The notes beneath the pieces were generated by a model. That model was not told the origin of the DNA, ran no database searches, and saw nothing but the letters and a program-made list of their open reading frames with translations. A stretch of DNA of 64,000 nt from Phaeodactylibacter sp. (lineage in GTDB: Bacteria; Bacteroidota; Bacteroidia; Chitinophagales; Saprospiraceae): positions 1-64,000 of the forward strand of contig JAGFJE010000433.1 of the NCBI GenBank assembly GCA_024103175.1. Direction: 5' to 3'. Shown piece after piece: positions 30,689 to 39,446 of this stretch. Each line of letters begins with the position of its first letter. The first letter of the stretch is position 1. Both the position numbers and the translations under genes were made by a program.

Positions 30689-32347
30689 ATGAAAACCCGA
30701 AAAGAGCTTTTTGCTATTGCTAAAAAATTTATCGAAAAAGAATTTCCCGGATCAACAGCGGCTATGCTTACAGGAAGCGTTGTTTCAGGAACTTCCTCGA
30801 AGTTTTCAGACCTGGATATCATTATCGTGATCAACCGTGCAGAGGATCTGGGCAAGCATGAAAGGGTCAAAAATTACGAGGGGGTTCCTATTGATATGCT
30901 TATCATTCCCGAGACTCAATTGTACCGGGTGATGGAAAGAGACCTGAAATCAACTGCCGGCGCCATCATTCGGATGTTAAAAGAAGGCAGGATAATAAAA
31001 GACAATGACTCTTTTCTGGCAGATGCGCAAAATTATGCAAAAACGCTGTATTCAAATGGAAGGCCGTCGCCAAGCAGTGCTGAAATAAAAACAAAAATAA
31101 TTACCATCACAAAAAGGCTTGAGGACCTCAAATCTCCCTCGATCAGCGAAGGCGAGGCATTGTTCCTCGTTCTCGAAATTACAAGAGCGCTGGCTTACCT
31201 CAATCTGATTGCGAATAAAAAGTGGCCAGGCAAAGGAAAGCATCTTGCCAAAAACCTGGAAAACCTATCCTCTTCACTTTACAATGCTTTAGTGGCTAAG
31301 GCAACAAAAGCCATCGCAACAAATGAAAAGGAGCCGTTTATAAACCTCGCCAAAGAAAACCTTCAACTGTATGGAGGGCAGATTGACAGTTATTCTGCCT
31401 CAGAGTTTTTTGAAGATAAAATTCAAAACGAACGCATTACTTTTGAGATCAGAGGCAACTTGGATTATGATGACATCATAATCCACTTCCTTCTTCCGCT
31501 TCAGGATAAACTCACTGGCGGCAGCTATAAGCAGATCCAATTCCAGAGCTACGGAACGCTTTCCAATTCCGTCCTCATTTCCATATCCGGAAAATATGAA
31601 TTCCTTAAGAATATTGTCCTTCCTATTGTTGAAAAACACACCATGGCCTTTTCAGAGATAGCTCCATCAGGCAGGATTGTTATCCAATATAAGGAGTGGG
31701 AAGAATTTCCAATAGAATTCGGTGGGCAAGAAGCATTCAACGCGTTGGAGGGCCTTCGGGGCCAGCTGGGAAACACCGCCTTAATTATTTTCAGAAAACA
31801 TGCTGATGAATGGAACCAGGATATTGCTGTTTCCCAGGCATTGTTTTTGGTAATTGGGGTAATTAAAAGTTCAAGTATTACAAATATAAGCCAATATATA
31901 AGTTATTTATATAATGAATGGATCAAATATACGTTAGCCCGGGATGCGGAATACATCAAACCCAATTACAATAATGTTCAGCAAACGAACCTCAAAAAGT
32001 TCGAAACCCTATACCAAGGAAACTACCTTGCTATCTCCCGGTCTTACAAAAAATTTTTGCTCAAAGGCCTTGATGAACTGGAAATTGAAAATGACTGGTT
32101 TGCAGATTGGATAACAGAGGCTAAACGAGCAGATGGCCTTTTAAACAACATTCCGGAACAAAAAATGAAAGTATACGAATTCAAAAAGAACAACATCCCT
32201 AGCAGTATTCCGGAACAAGAACGAAACCTATATGTTATTTACAAAAGCCTGATAAGATCTGTATTTGATATTTTTGGAGTCAAACCTTTAAATATCCATT
32301 ATTCTGTATTTCTTTTAAAGAAGCTGTTGGAGCAGGAGCAAGAATAG
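30689..32347 (+). CDS. Nucleotidyltransferase with a SpaB_C-like (LanB elimination-like) domain
   Basis: A 552-residue protein. Residues 1-110 are a pol-beta-type nucleotidyltransferase with LTGSVVSGTSSKFSDLDII, the GS-x(n)-DxD core. A helical part (about 130-235) follows, similar in kind to HEPN-like partners of such enzymes. Residues about 245-400 resemble the island's LanB elimination protein when aligned by eye: IIIHFLLP with SVHLFF, FQSYGTLSNSVLISIS with FIRYGEGGQHIRLRF, IQYKEWEEFPIEFGGQEA with QYIDYEPETDRYGGVQA. The arginines of the R-x-R strand are missing, so elimination activity is doubtful. Its position at the island's end, divergent from the precursors, supports a role in the pathway. 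The fusion is my reading, not a database result. Confidence 0.7.
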   Translation: MKTRKELFAIAKKFIEKEFPGSTAAMLTGSVVSGTSSKFSDLDIIIVINRAEDLGKHERVKNYEGVPIDMLIIPETQLYRVMERDLKSTAGAIIRMLKEGRIIKDNDSFLADAQNYAKTLYSNGRPSPSSAEIKTKIITITKRLEDLKSPSISEGEALFLVLEITRALAYLNLIANKKWPGKGKHLAKNLENLSSSLYNALVAKATKAIATNEKEPFINLAKENLQLYGGQIDSYSASEFFEDKIQNERITFEIRGNLDYDDIIIHFLLPLQDKLTGGSYKQIQFQSYGTLSNSVLISISGKYEFLKNIVLPIVEKHTMAFSEIAPSGRIVIQYKEWEEFPIEFGGQEAFNALEGLRGQLGNTALIIFRKHADEWNQDIAVSQALFLVIGVIKSSSITNISQYISYLYNEWIKYTLARDAEYIKPNYNNVQQTNLKKFETLYQGNYLAISRSYKKFLLKGLDELEIENDWFADWITEAKRADGLLNNIPEQKMKVYEFKKNNIPSSIPEQERNLYVIYKSLIRSVFDIFGVKPLNIHYSVFLLKKLLEQEQE

Positions 32348-32367
32348 CGCGCCAATGAAACAATACA

Positions 32368-33093
32368 TCACATTTTAAGGTAGAAAGCCCCTGTAAGTTG
32401 CACATATTCATCTGTCCATTCGTCGATTTCCCCTTTATGAATGGTCAGGATGGATTTCCGCATGGCTTTTGGTTGTTTTTCAAATTGCATTAATAACCGT
32501 TCTAGCTTACTGCCTTGTCGGGGATATACTTCGGCCATCCTCGTGCAATGCAGATTGTAGCTTTGGGCCAGTTCCTGAAAGCGCAACCCTTCTAAAAAGG
32601 GTAAGATCACACAGAAGCGGCCCTCAGGCGCCAGGAGGCTTCTAACCGCAGCCAGGAGATCGCCATGAGGTAATTTGATCGTATGCCTGACACTGTTGCG
32701 GTCTTGATTCTGAGAAAAAGTGCCGCCTGAAAAGAAAGGAGGATTGCTTACAATGAGGCCGTACCGGCTGATGGCAAAGGGTACATAATCCTGCACGGCA
32801 GTATGGAAAACTTTCAGGCGGCTCTTCCAGGGAGAAGCCCTCATATTCTCTGCGGCCTGTTTGGCGGAGGCTGAATCGATTTCAACAGCATGAATGATAG
32901 CCTGCTCCGTTCTCTGAGCTAACATTATGGCGACAAGGCCGCTCCCGGCGCCAATATCTAAAATATTGCTGACGCCTGAAATATCAGCCCATGCCCCTAA
33001 CAAAACCCCATCCGTTCCAACTTTCATTCTGCATCTGTCCTGGTGGATGGTGAATTGTTTGAAGTAAAACGGCTTTGCTTTATCCTGTCGCAT
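32368..33093 (-). CDS. trmN6: tRNA1(Val) adenine-37-N6 methyltransferase
   Basis: A 241-residue class I SAM-dependent methyltransferase. The SAM-binding motif is ILDIGAGSGLVAIMLAQR (about residues 44-61), the acidic residue follows in HAVEID, and the catalytic NPPFF motif for amino-adenine methylation lies at about residue 117. The front FKQFTIHQDRCRMKVGTDGVLLGAW is characteristic of YfiC/TrmN6, which methylates A37 of tRNA1Val. The ATG at 33091-33093 is used; the three codons before it begin with TTG. Base composition returns here to that of the chromosome, so the gene probably marks the right edge of the lanthipeptide island. It is convergent with the nucleotidyltransferase gene, with a 20-base gap. 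Confidence 0.9.
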   Translation of the reverse strand: MRQDKAKPFYFKQFTIHQDRCRMKVGTDGVLLGAWADISGVSNILDIGAGSGLVAIMLAQRTEQAIIHAVEIDSASAKQAAENMRASPWKSRLKVFHTAVQDYVPFAISRYGLIVSNPPFFSGGTFSQNQDRNSVRHTIKLPHGDLLAAVRSLLAPEGRFCVILPFLEGLRFQELAQSYNLHCTRMAEVYPRQGSKLERLLMQFEKQPKAMRKSILTIHKGEIDEWTDEYVQLTGAFYLKM

Positions 33094-33172
33094 AATAATC
33101 AACTTTCACTGTTTAGCAAACAAGCGCAGATATTGAAAATCCTCGGCTCAACAGCAATCCCCCCACAGGTTG

Positions 33173-35197
33173 CTAGCCCCCAATATCACTGGCATTTCTG
33201 GGTTTCAGCTCAACAGCCCCATTGAATTCGGAAGTGATCCCCGTAATGTTTACTTCATTCGAAGGAAGAGGTTCGTCGGCAAAACTCGCACCAGAGCCGG
33301 TGTAAATACTGATCTCCCCGGTGCCGTCATTAACTACATGGGCTCCGGAAAATGTACCGCTATCCAGAAAAACCACGTCGTTTATTTTAATCAGGGTCGA
33401 TTCCCAGGCATCGGAGTTAGCAAGGACCTCTTCTATGGTTGCTACTCTGGGAGTTACGGGCGACGAAGCTGGGCCAAAACTAATGGCATTGGCATTAGGA
33501 ACATCCAAAATTTGCAACAATCCATTGTAATCAGATAGCATTTGCCCGGTAACATTGACCTCTACTTCTTCTCCTAGCGCAAAATCATGGGGGTCTAAAA
33601 ACCGGACAACAATCCCACCGTTATTGTCCTGAAGGACGATATTCCGAACAGGGGTATTCCCGTTGTCCTTGTCTGAAATAACCATGCCCCTTACTTTTTT
33701 TGCTTCGGAAATAAGTGTAGTTCCACTATTAAATAAAGCTCTGATTTCCGCCAAGCTGGCCTCATCAGGGTTGGGTTGACCCTCACTCTCAATATCAGTC
33801 AATTTACGCATCTTTAATTCTGTGTCACCGGATTGAGACACAATGGATACAATGCTCAATTCTCCAACCGGCAATGCCGCGCTGGCAAAGGCAGCAGTAC
33901 TCCGGGTGAAAACATCAATCTGGCCAGTAGCGTCCATCAGGAGCTGTTCTCCGGAGAATGTGCCGCCGTCACTGAAAAAAGCTCCCGAAACCTTCACAAG
34001 TGTAGACTCCCAGGACTCAGCGTTATCCAATATCTCTTTGATCGTCACCTGCCGAGGAATTGGTAGTTGTCCAAAACCTTTCGAAACAGCCAACTCGTTA
34101 TCAACCTCATCCAATTCCAACAACCCATTATATTCTGAAAGTTTCTGCCCCGAAACAATTATCTCGACCTCTTCGCCAAGGCCAAAGCCATGATCAATCG
34201 AAAAACGGACCACGATGCCCGCGGTCGCGTCCTGAATGACGATATTCCTTCTATCAAAATTACCGTTATCCTTTTCAGATATAACTACACCCTGGACCTT
34301 CTTATCCGCCGGCCCCGCTGTTCCGCCGTTATTGAATATATCTCGCAATTCTGCTATCGTTATCAACTGTTCCTGGCCAGTTGCCCCGCTACAGCGCCTT
34401 TTGTTCATCTGCAAATCGTCTAAAGTACGGATATACAATTGCCTGGTGGAGCCGAATACATTGTAAATGGCAACGAGCGTACCGTTGCCCTCCGGAATGG
34501 TATCGCCGGCAAAATTGGCAAAGCCGCTGGTGCGGAGCACGATGGTATTGCCATCACAGTCCTGAATGGTGCGGTTGAGCGTCTGCCGGCCGAATGCATC
34601 GGCGTAGGTGAGGCCCACTTCGGAAAAAGCAAATTCCACATTTTCCAGCTTGACCAGGGTGCTGATGTCCTGTGTGCCCAGCGAGTTGATCGTCCGCACC
34701 GCCGGTTCCGGCGTGCCGATGAGCATGCCGCGGGAGATGCGCTGGTTGAAGTCTACGATGTCTCCGAGTTGTTCGGAGCCACCCTCTATATAAGTATAGC
34801 CGCCCAACTGAACGACGCCGTTGTATTCGCCCAGGTACAGGCCCTGGCAGTCTATGGCCAGCTCGCGGCCAATGGGATAGAAGTTGTAATAGTCCGTCAG
34901 GTTGATCAGCACCTCTATGCCAGCGGATTCATCCTGGAAGATCAGGGAGCGGAAAAAGTTGCCGGAGCGGTCGTCGGCCACCACTACCCCGCGGATGACG
35001 ATATCGTCCTCGATCTTGGTAAGCTTGCCCGGCACATACAGGGCCTTGAGTTCAGCAACTGTGGTATTGGCCTCCACGTCCAGCGGAGTACCGTCGGTAG
35101 GCGGTTCTGTGAACTCCTGGTCGACACAGGAACTGAGCCCGGCGGCCAGCGTAAAAAAGAAGGCGAAATAGATGATTTTCTTGAGATCGAAGTTCAT
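33173..35197 (-). CDS. DUF5689 lipoprotein with three OB-like repeats
   Basis: A 674-residue lipoprotein with its lipobox at LAAGLSSC (Cys about 24). The mature part has a DUF5689 start (TTVAELKALYVPG, then IVIRGVVVADDRSGNFF) and two further repeats of about 195 residues that begin LITIAELRDIFNNGG and LAEIRALFNSGTT. Each contains VxGxVIS-x-KDNGN, IVxQD, VTGQ/VSGQ-x-LSEYNGL and a WESTL segment, and each looks like a pair of beta-barrel nucleic-acid-binding-type folds. The frame opens 49 codons earlier, but the ATG at 35195-35197 starts the signal peptide. It follows the TonB receptor gene on the same strand (46-base gap), so it is probably the surface-exposed partner of that receptor. Confidence 0.85.
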   Translation of the reverse strand: MNFDLKKIIYFAFFFTLAAGLSSCVDQEFTEPPTDGTPLDVEANTTVAELKALYVPGKLTKIEDDIVIRGVVVADDRSGNFFRSLIFQDESAGIEVLINLTDYYNFYPIGRELAIDCQGLYLGEYNGVVQLGGYTYIEGGSEQLGDIVDFNQRISRGMLIGTPEPAVRTINSLGTQDISTLVKLENVEFAFSEVGLTYADAFGRQTLNRTIQDCDGNTIVLRTSGFANFAGDTIPEGNGTLVAIYNVFGSTRQLYIRTLDDLQMNKRRCSGATGQEQLITIAELRDIFNNGGTAGPADKKVQGVVISEKDNGNFDRRNIVIQDATAGIVVRFSIDHGFGLGEEVEIIVSGQKLSEYNGLLELDEVDNELAVSKGFGQLPIPRQVTIKEILDNAESWESTLVKVSGAFFSDGGTFSGEQLLMDATGQIDVFTRSTAAFASAALPVGELSIVSIVSQSGDTELKMRKLTDIESEGQPNPDEASLAEIRALFNSGTTLISEAKKVRGMVISDKDNGNTPVRNIVLQDNNGGIVVRFLDPHDFALGEEVEVNVTGQMLSDYNGLLQILDVPNANAISFGPASSPVTPRVATIEEVLANSDAWESTLIKINDVVFLDSGTFSGAHVVNDGTGEISIYTGSGASFADEPLPSNEVNITGITSEFNGAVELKPRNASDIGG

Positions 35198-35243
35198 TAC
35201 GGTTGATTTTTTTTTCTTCAGATAATGGTGATCATTGGCTGTT

Positions 35244-38036
35244 TTAAAAACGCAGGCTGACGTTAACGAAGTAGTTCCTGCCATACAAGTAGTAGTAACG
35301 CGGGATGAACACCGAATCGTCGCCCGCCCGCACATCAAAGTCAAAGCGAAGCTGGTCGAATCCGCCGGTAATGAAGTCCTGGTTGTCCAGGATGTTGTTC
35401 ACGCCGAGGTTGAGGTACAGGAAGAGGTCTCCGAAACGGAAGGATTTGCCGCCGAAAAAGTCCATGGTGAAAGCGCCGTCTCCCTGCTCCTGCGCGATGA
35501 TCCGGTCGTATTCTGTCGAATTGGGTTCCACGCCCAGTACCACCTCACGGGTGCGGGAAAGCGGGTTGTAGTCGATCCAGACCCCATCGAAATAGTTGAA
35601 GTTGAGGTAGGCGAACCAGTAACCCTTCGGGCGGTACTGCAGGCCCAGGGTGTAGGCGTTCTGCGGCCGCCCTGGCAGGCGGATATTCTCGGCATACACC
35701 TCGAAGCCAGTGGCGTCGGCGTCGAAAGCATCTGAATTGTCCTCGTACAGATAACCGGTGCCGGTGGAGTTGAAGATGTACTGCCCGAGGGCCGCCACCG
35801 CGCTCGCGCTCAGGCTGGGCGTCACCTTGGCTTCCACTGCCAGCTCGGCGCCCAGGTGGCGCTGGTTCAGCCCGGTGATCACGAAAGCGCCGAAGGAGCG
35901 GCTAAGGTCGTTGTAGAACTGAATGAGGTCGATGCGGTTCTCGAACTGGGTATAGTACGCGCTGGCCCTGGCCTTCACGTTCGGGGAGCGCAGCAGGTAG
36001 CCGGCCTCCCCGCCGTAGATCGTCTCGCTGTCCAGCCCAGGCGCCACCTGGTCGCGGGTGCGGGGGGAAACGAAGGAGTTGCGGGCGAATGGCGCGCGGG
36101 TCAGGAAGGCGGCGTTGGCAAAGAAGTAGTTGCGCCCGTCCATTTTATAGGTGGCGCCGCCTTTGATGCCGATATTGGTGAAATTTTCTTTGTCGGATTC
36201 ACCGAAGGAGTTGTCGGGGAAGCGCCCGGTGCGGTACTTGCCGGTGCGCCAGAACTGGCTATGGGAAGCGCTGCCCGCCAGGAAGAGATCTACTTTAGGA
36301 AGCGACATCTCGCCCTGCATCCACAGTTCTCCCTTGCGCACGTCGATGTCGTAGTTGTATCCGAAAACATCACCTTCAAAGAGGATCTCGCTGGGGTTGT
36401 TGAGGTCGTTCTGCTGAATATCGAAGTCATCCGAGAAATCGCGGACGGCGAAGGGGTCTACGTTTACAAAGAAATCGCCGCCGAGCAGGTCCTCCACCGT
36501 TTTAAAGGTCTCGATGGTTTGCGACTGGTAGGAGACACCGCCGGTCAGCGTAAACTGGGTGGTAATGGCGTGCTGGTAGTTGGAATAGAAATTCAGCTCC
36601 CGGGTGTCATAGCGCCGGTCTTCCACCATATACTGCGACCACTTGCCGGTGTATTCCTGGCCCGCCAGCAGGTAGGCGAATTTCTCGTCCAGCAGGCTGT
36701 TGCGGTTGGCGTTGTAGAGGTTCTGCCACTGCACCTGGAGCTCTTCGGGATTGGCCAGCAGGTTGTTCTCGACGATCGTTGCCGCTTCCTCCTGCCCCTG
36801 CAGGCGGAAGAAACTGGGCAGGTAGCGGTAGTAGTCCGGGCGGGGGTCGGGAGCGTCGAACCAGTTGAGAGCGGAGCTGCCGATGCGGCCGAACTGGTAG
36901 GAGGCGGCGGTAGTCAGGGTGGCCTTCGGGCTGATCGTCCAGTCGTGCCGAAGGATCACCACCGGCTGGTGGATGTCGGAGACGCGGGAGTTGCGCACCT
37001 CGCCGTTCTGGTAGCCCCAGTAGGGGTTGTAATAATTGCTGCCCGCCAGGTCATAGAGTTCCTGGGTGCTGGCCCCTGCCCTGCCCCGTTTGGTCGGCGA
37101 ACCGAAGACGTTGAGGTTCAGCAGGTGGTTGTCTCCCAGCTTGCGGTCGACCGACAGGAAGTAGGCCCAGGAATCGTAGAACGTTCCCGGCTGATAGCCT
37201 TCATCGGCCCAGCGGTGCGAGCCGGAAAAGCTGACCGCCCAGCCGTTGTCCAGCATACCGGTGGAGAGGGTGGCCATGGCGCGGTTGCGGTATCCGCGGT
37301 TGGAAAGCGAATAGGTGGCGCGCACCTGCCGGCGCTGGGTAGAGGCGCGGGTGTCAATGGAAGTGGCGCCGCCCAGGCCACCGAAGGAATAGGGCACCGG
37401 GTTGAGGCCGACTTCGGTGTCCCGGTTGCGGACCACGTCGTTGAGGCCGCCCCAGGCGCTCCAGAACACGCGGCCGTTCTCCAACTCATTGAAGGGGATG
37501 CCGTTGATGTACACGGCGGCCTCTTCCGAGTCGTAGCCCCGCAGGCGGAAACGGGCCGAGCCAAAGGTGAAGGCGGCGGCGGACACGAAGACGTCGCGGG
37601 AAGCGGAGAGCACGCCGGAGATATTCTGGTTGTCCGACTCCTGCTCCAGGTCTTCGTCCGACAAGGTAATGGTCGGAATGAAGTCCTCTTTGTTGATGAT
37701 CCCGGATTCCTGTTGCTCGGGCGCCAGCTCGATGACGCCCAGGTTAAAATCCAGGCCACCATCGCTTTCCACCACCGCCTTGATGGACTGGCTGACATAA
37801 CCGTCCGCTTCGATAGTGAAAGTGTGCTCCCCTTCTTCTACTCCGAAGAACAGGAAAGCCCCTTTCTCGTCGGTCACCGTAGTAGCCCTCGATTCGTCCA
37901 TGTTGACGACTACCCCTTCCACCGGCAGGCGGGTCTCACTGTCGTGGACGACACCGCGCACGTTGACCGTTTTGGCGTGGATAGAAAGCGTCAGAAAAAG
38001 GGTTAAAAGGGTAAGAAATGTGCTTTTCAAATGCAT
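35244..38036 (-). CDS. TonB-dependent outer-membrane receptor with carboxypeptidase-like N-terminal domain
   Basis: A 930-residue outer-membrane transporter. The signal peptide covers residues 1-21 (LSIHA). A carboxypeptidase-like regulatory domain (about 24-105, VNVRGVVHDSETRLPVEGVVV) precedes the plug (about 125-260, with FRLRGYDSEEAAVYINGIPFNE) and a 22-strand-type barrel ending in FVNVSLRF with the usual terminal Phe. It takes up a large or scarce substrate with energy from TonB. Its partner is the DUF5689 lipoprotein directly downstream, and an exported nuclease-type protein is encoded divergently upstream. That set suggests import of nucleic-acid breakdown products or phosphate, which is an inference from context. 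Confidence 0.92.
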   Translation of the reverse strand: MHLKSTFLTLLTLFLTLSIHAKTVNVRGVVHDSETRLPVEGVVVNMDESRATTVTDEKGAFLFFGVEEGEHTFTIEADGYVSQSIKAVVESDGGLDFNLGVIELAPEQQESGIINKEDFIPTITLSDEDLEQESDNQNISGVLSASRDVFVSAAAFTFGSARFRLRGYDSEEAAVYINGIPFNELENGRVFWSAWGGLNDVVRNRDTEVGLNPVPYSFGGLGGATSIDTRASTQRRQVRATYSLSNRGYRNRAMATLSTGMLDNGWAVSFSGSHRWADEGYQPGTFYDSWAYFLSVDRKLGDNHLLNLNVFGSPTKRGRAGASTQELYDLAGSNYYNPYWGYQNGEVRNSRVSDIHQPVVILRHDWTISPKATLTTAASYQFGRIGSSALNWFDAPDPRPDYYRYLPSFFRLQGQEEAATIVENNLLANPEELQVQWQNLYNANRNSLLDEKFAYLLAGQEYTGKWSQYMVEDRRYDTRELNFYSNYQHAITTQFTLTGGVSYQSQTIETFKTVEDLLGGDFFVNVDPFAVRDFSDDFDIQQNDLNNPSEILFEGDVFGYNYDIDVRKGELWMQGEMSLPKVDLFLAGSASHSQFWRTGKYRTGRFPDNSFGESDKENFTNIGIKGGATYKMDGRNYFFANAAFLTRAPFARNSFVSPRTRDQVAPGLDSETIYGGEAGYLLRSPNVKARASAYYTQFENRIDLIQFYNDLSRSFGAFVITGLNQRHLGAELAVEAKVTPSLSASAVAALGQYIFNSTGTGYLYEDNSDAFDADATGFEVYAENIRLPGRPQNAYTLGLQYRPKGYWFAYLNFNYFDGVWIDYNPLSRTREVVLGVEPNSTEYDRIIAQEQGDGAFTMDFFGGKSFRFGDLFLYLNLGVNNILDNQDFITGGFDQLRFDFDVRAGDDSVFIPRYYYLYGRNYFVNVSLRF

Positions 38037-38094
38037 AATTATTTTGATTTCTGAAATACCGAAGGGTTGAAGGGCGGTTTTGGGCTGGCAGATA

Positions 38095-38238
38095 GTTGAT
38101 TGGTTGCCCGTCTTCGCTGAGGCTCAGCCGGGTAAAATTGGTTGATTGGTTGCCCGTCTTCGCTGAGGCTCAGCCGGGTAAAATTGGTTGATTGGGGTGA
38201 TTGGGTTGATTGGTTGATTGGGTTGATTGGTTGATTGA
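38095..38238. repeat. 46-bp perfect tandem duplication followed by GATTGGTT repeats
   Basis: The units 38095-38140 and 38141-38186 are identical over 46 bases and contain the palindrome gctgaggctcagc. After them comes a run of imperfect gattgg(g)tt units to about 38238. The intergenic region 38037-38369 holds nothing else that is recognisable, apart from the presumed divergent promoters. An inverted copy of the same unit lies at 57767-57804. Confidence 0.85.
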
Positions 38239-38369
38239 TCTAATCAACAAATTAACCAGATCCTACTGAATAGAGAGTGCAAAATTAGAAGAAATGCACA
38301 ATTGTGAAGCCTTACCTTTGAAAAATTTAAACGAAAGTTAATATCATTGCTGTAAAGAATAAACATACT

Positions 38370-39446
38370 ATGCTTTTCAGACTATCCTTTTTGTTTTTCC
38401 TTTCCCTTCTCTCCCTCCAGGCTTTTGCCCAGCAACAGTACAAGGTGGGCCTCATCGGTTTTTACAACTTCGAAAACCTGTTCGATACGCTCGACGCGCC
38501 CGATGTGCGAGATGAGGAGTTCACCCCCACCGGGAGCAACCTGTGGAATACAGAGAAGTATCTTGAGAAACTCCACAACCTGTCCAGGGTAGTGTCCGAA
38601 CTGGGGACGAGCATAACGCCCGACGGCGTATCCATCCTCGGCGTTTCGGAGGTGGAGAACCGGAAAGTGCTGGAAGATTTCGTCAAGCAGCCCCTGATCC
38701 GGGACAGGAACTACCAGGTCGTGCACCACGACTCGCCGGACGAGCGGGGCATCGACGTAGCGCTGCTGTACAACCCGAAATACTTCGAAGTGTTGGGCAC
38801 AAAGGCCATGCCCCTCATCATCTACCGCGACAGCGGCGAGCGGGACTATACCCGCGACGTGTTCCTCGTCTCCGGCCTGTACGACGGCGAGCCGCTGCAC
38901 ATTATGGTCAACCACTGGCCGAGCCGCAGCGGCGGGGAAGCCGCCAGCCAGCCCTTCCGCAACGCCGCCGCCATGATCTGCAAGGCCGCCGCCGACTCCC
39001 TCATGCGGGAAGACCCCTACGCCAAGGTCATCATCATGGGCGACCTCAACGACGACCCCATCAGCCCCAGCGTAAAAAAGATCCTCAATGCCCAGCGGGA
39101 AAAGGAATCCGTCCGGAGAGGCGGCCTGTACAACCCTATGTACAATTTGTTCAAAAAAGGCATCGGCACCCTGGCCTACCGGGACGCCTGGAGCCTGTTC
39201 GACCAGATCCTGCTCAGCTACGGCTTTGTGAGCAAAAGGGCGGAGGGTTACAAATATTATAAGGTGTTCGTCCACAACGAGCCCTACCTGCTGCAATCGA
39301 GCGGGCAGTACGCGGGCTATCCGTTCCGCACTTTTGGCGGCGGGGCCTACCTGGGCGGGTACAGCGACCACTTTGCGGTGTATGTGGCGTTGGTGAAGGA
39401 GGTTAGCCCCAAGCCCCCCTCAGTCCCCCCGGGGGGGGGAGGTTAG
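38370..39446 (+). CDS. Exported endonuclease/exonuclease/phosphatase-family protein
   Basis: A 358-residue protein with a signal peptide (cut after LQAFAQ). The DNase I-like fold is shown by its order of motifs: GFYNFENLFD, GVSEVENRKVLEDF with the metal-binding Glu, HDSPDERGIDVALLY, VNHWPSRSGGE, IIMGDLNDDP and GGYSDHFAVYV with the catalytic Asp-His. It would cut phosphodiester or phosphomonoester bonds in the periplasm or outside. Divergent transcription with the TonB receptor suggests a joint uptake locus. The last dozen residues (KPPSVPPGGGG) and the stop are encoded by the start of a C/G-rich intergenic repeat, including a run of nine G, so the natural C-terminus was probably altered by repeat invasion. 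Confidence 0.87.
   Translation: MLFRLSFLFFLSLLSLQAFAQQQYKVGLIGFYNFENLFDTLDAPDVRDEEFTPTGSNLWNTEKYLEKLHNLSRVVSELGTSITPDGVSILGVSEVENRKVLEDFVKQPLIRDRNYQVVHHDSPDERGIDVALLYNPKYFEVLGTKAMPLIIYRDSGERDYTRDVFLVSGLYDGEPLHIMVNHWPSRSGGEAASQPFRNAAAMICKAAADSLMREDPYAKVIIMGDLNDDPISPSVKKILNAQREKESVRRGGLYNPMYNLFKKGIGTLAYRDAWSLFDQILLSYGFVSKRAEGYKYYKVFVHNEPYLLQSSGQYAGYPFRTFGGGAYLGGYSDHFAVYVALVKEVSPKPPSVPPGGGG

Noticed and set aside
35856-38006. 716-codon forward frame opposite the TonB receptor gene
   Set aside because: It is valine/glycine/alanine-rich without domain likeness. The receptor on the other strand has a signal peptide, plug and barrel end.
38095-38238. CRISPR array
   Set aside because: There are two adjacent copies without spacers and no cas genes, so it is a tandem duplication and not an array.
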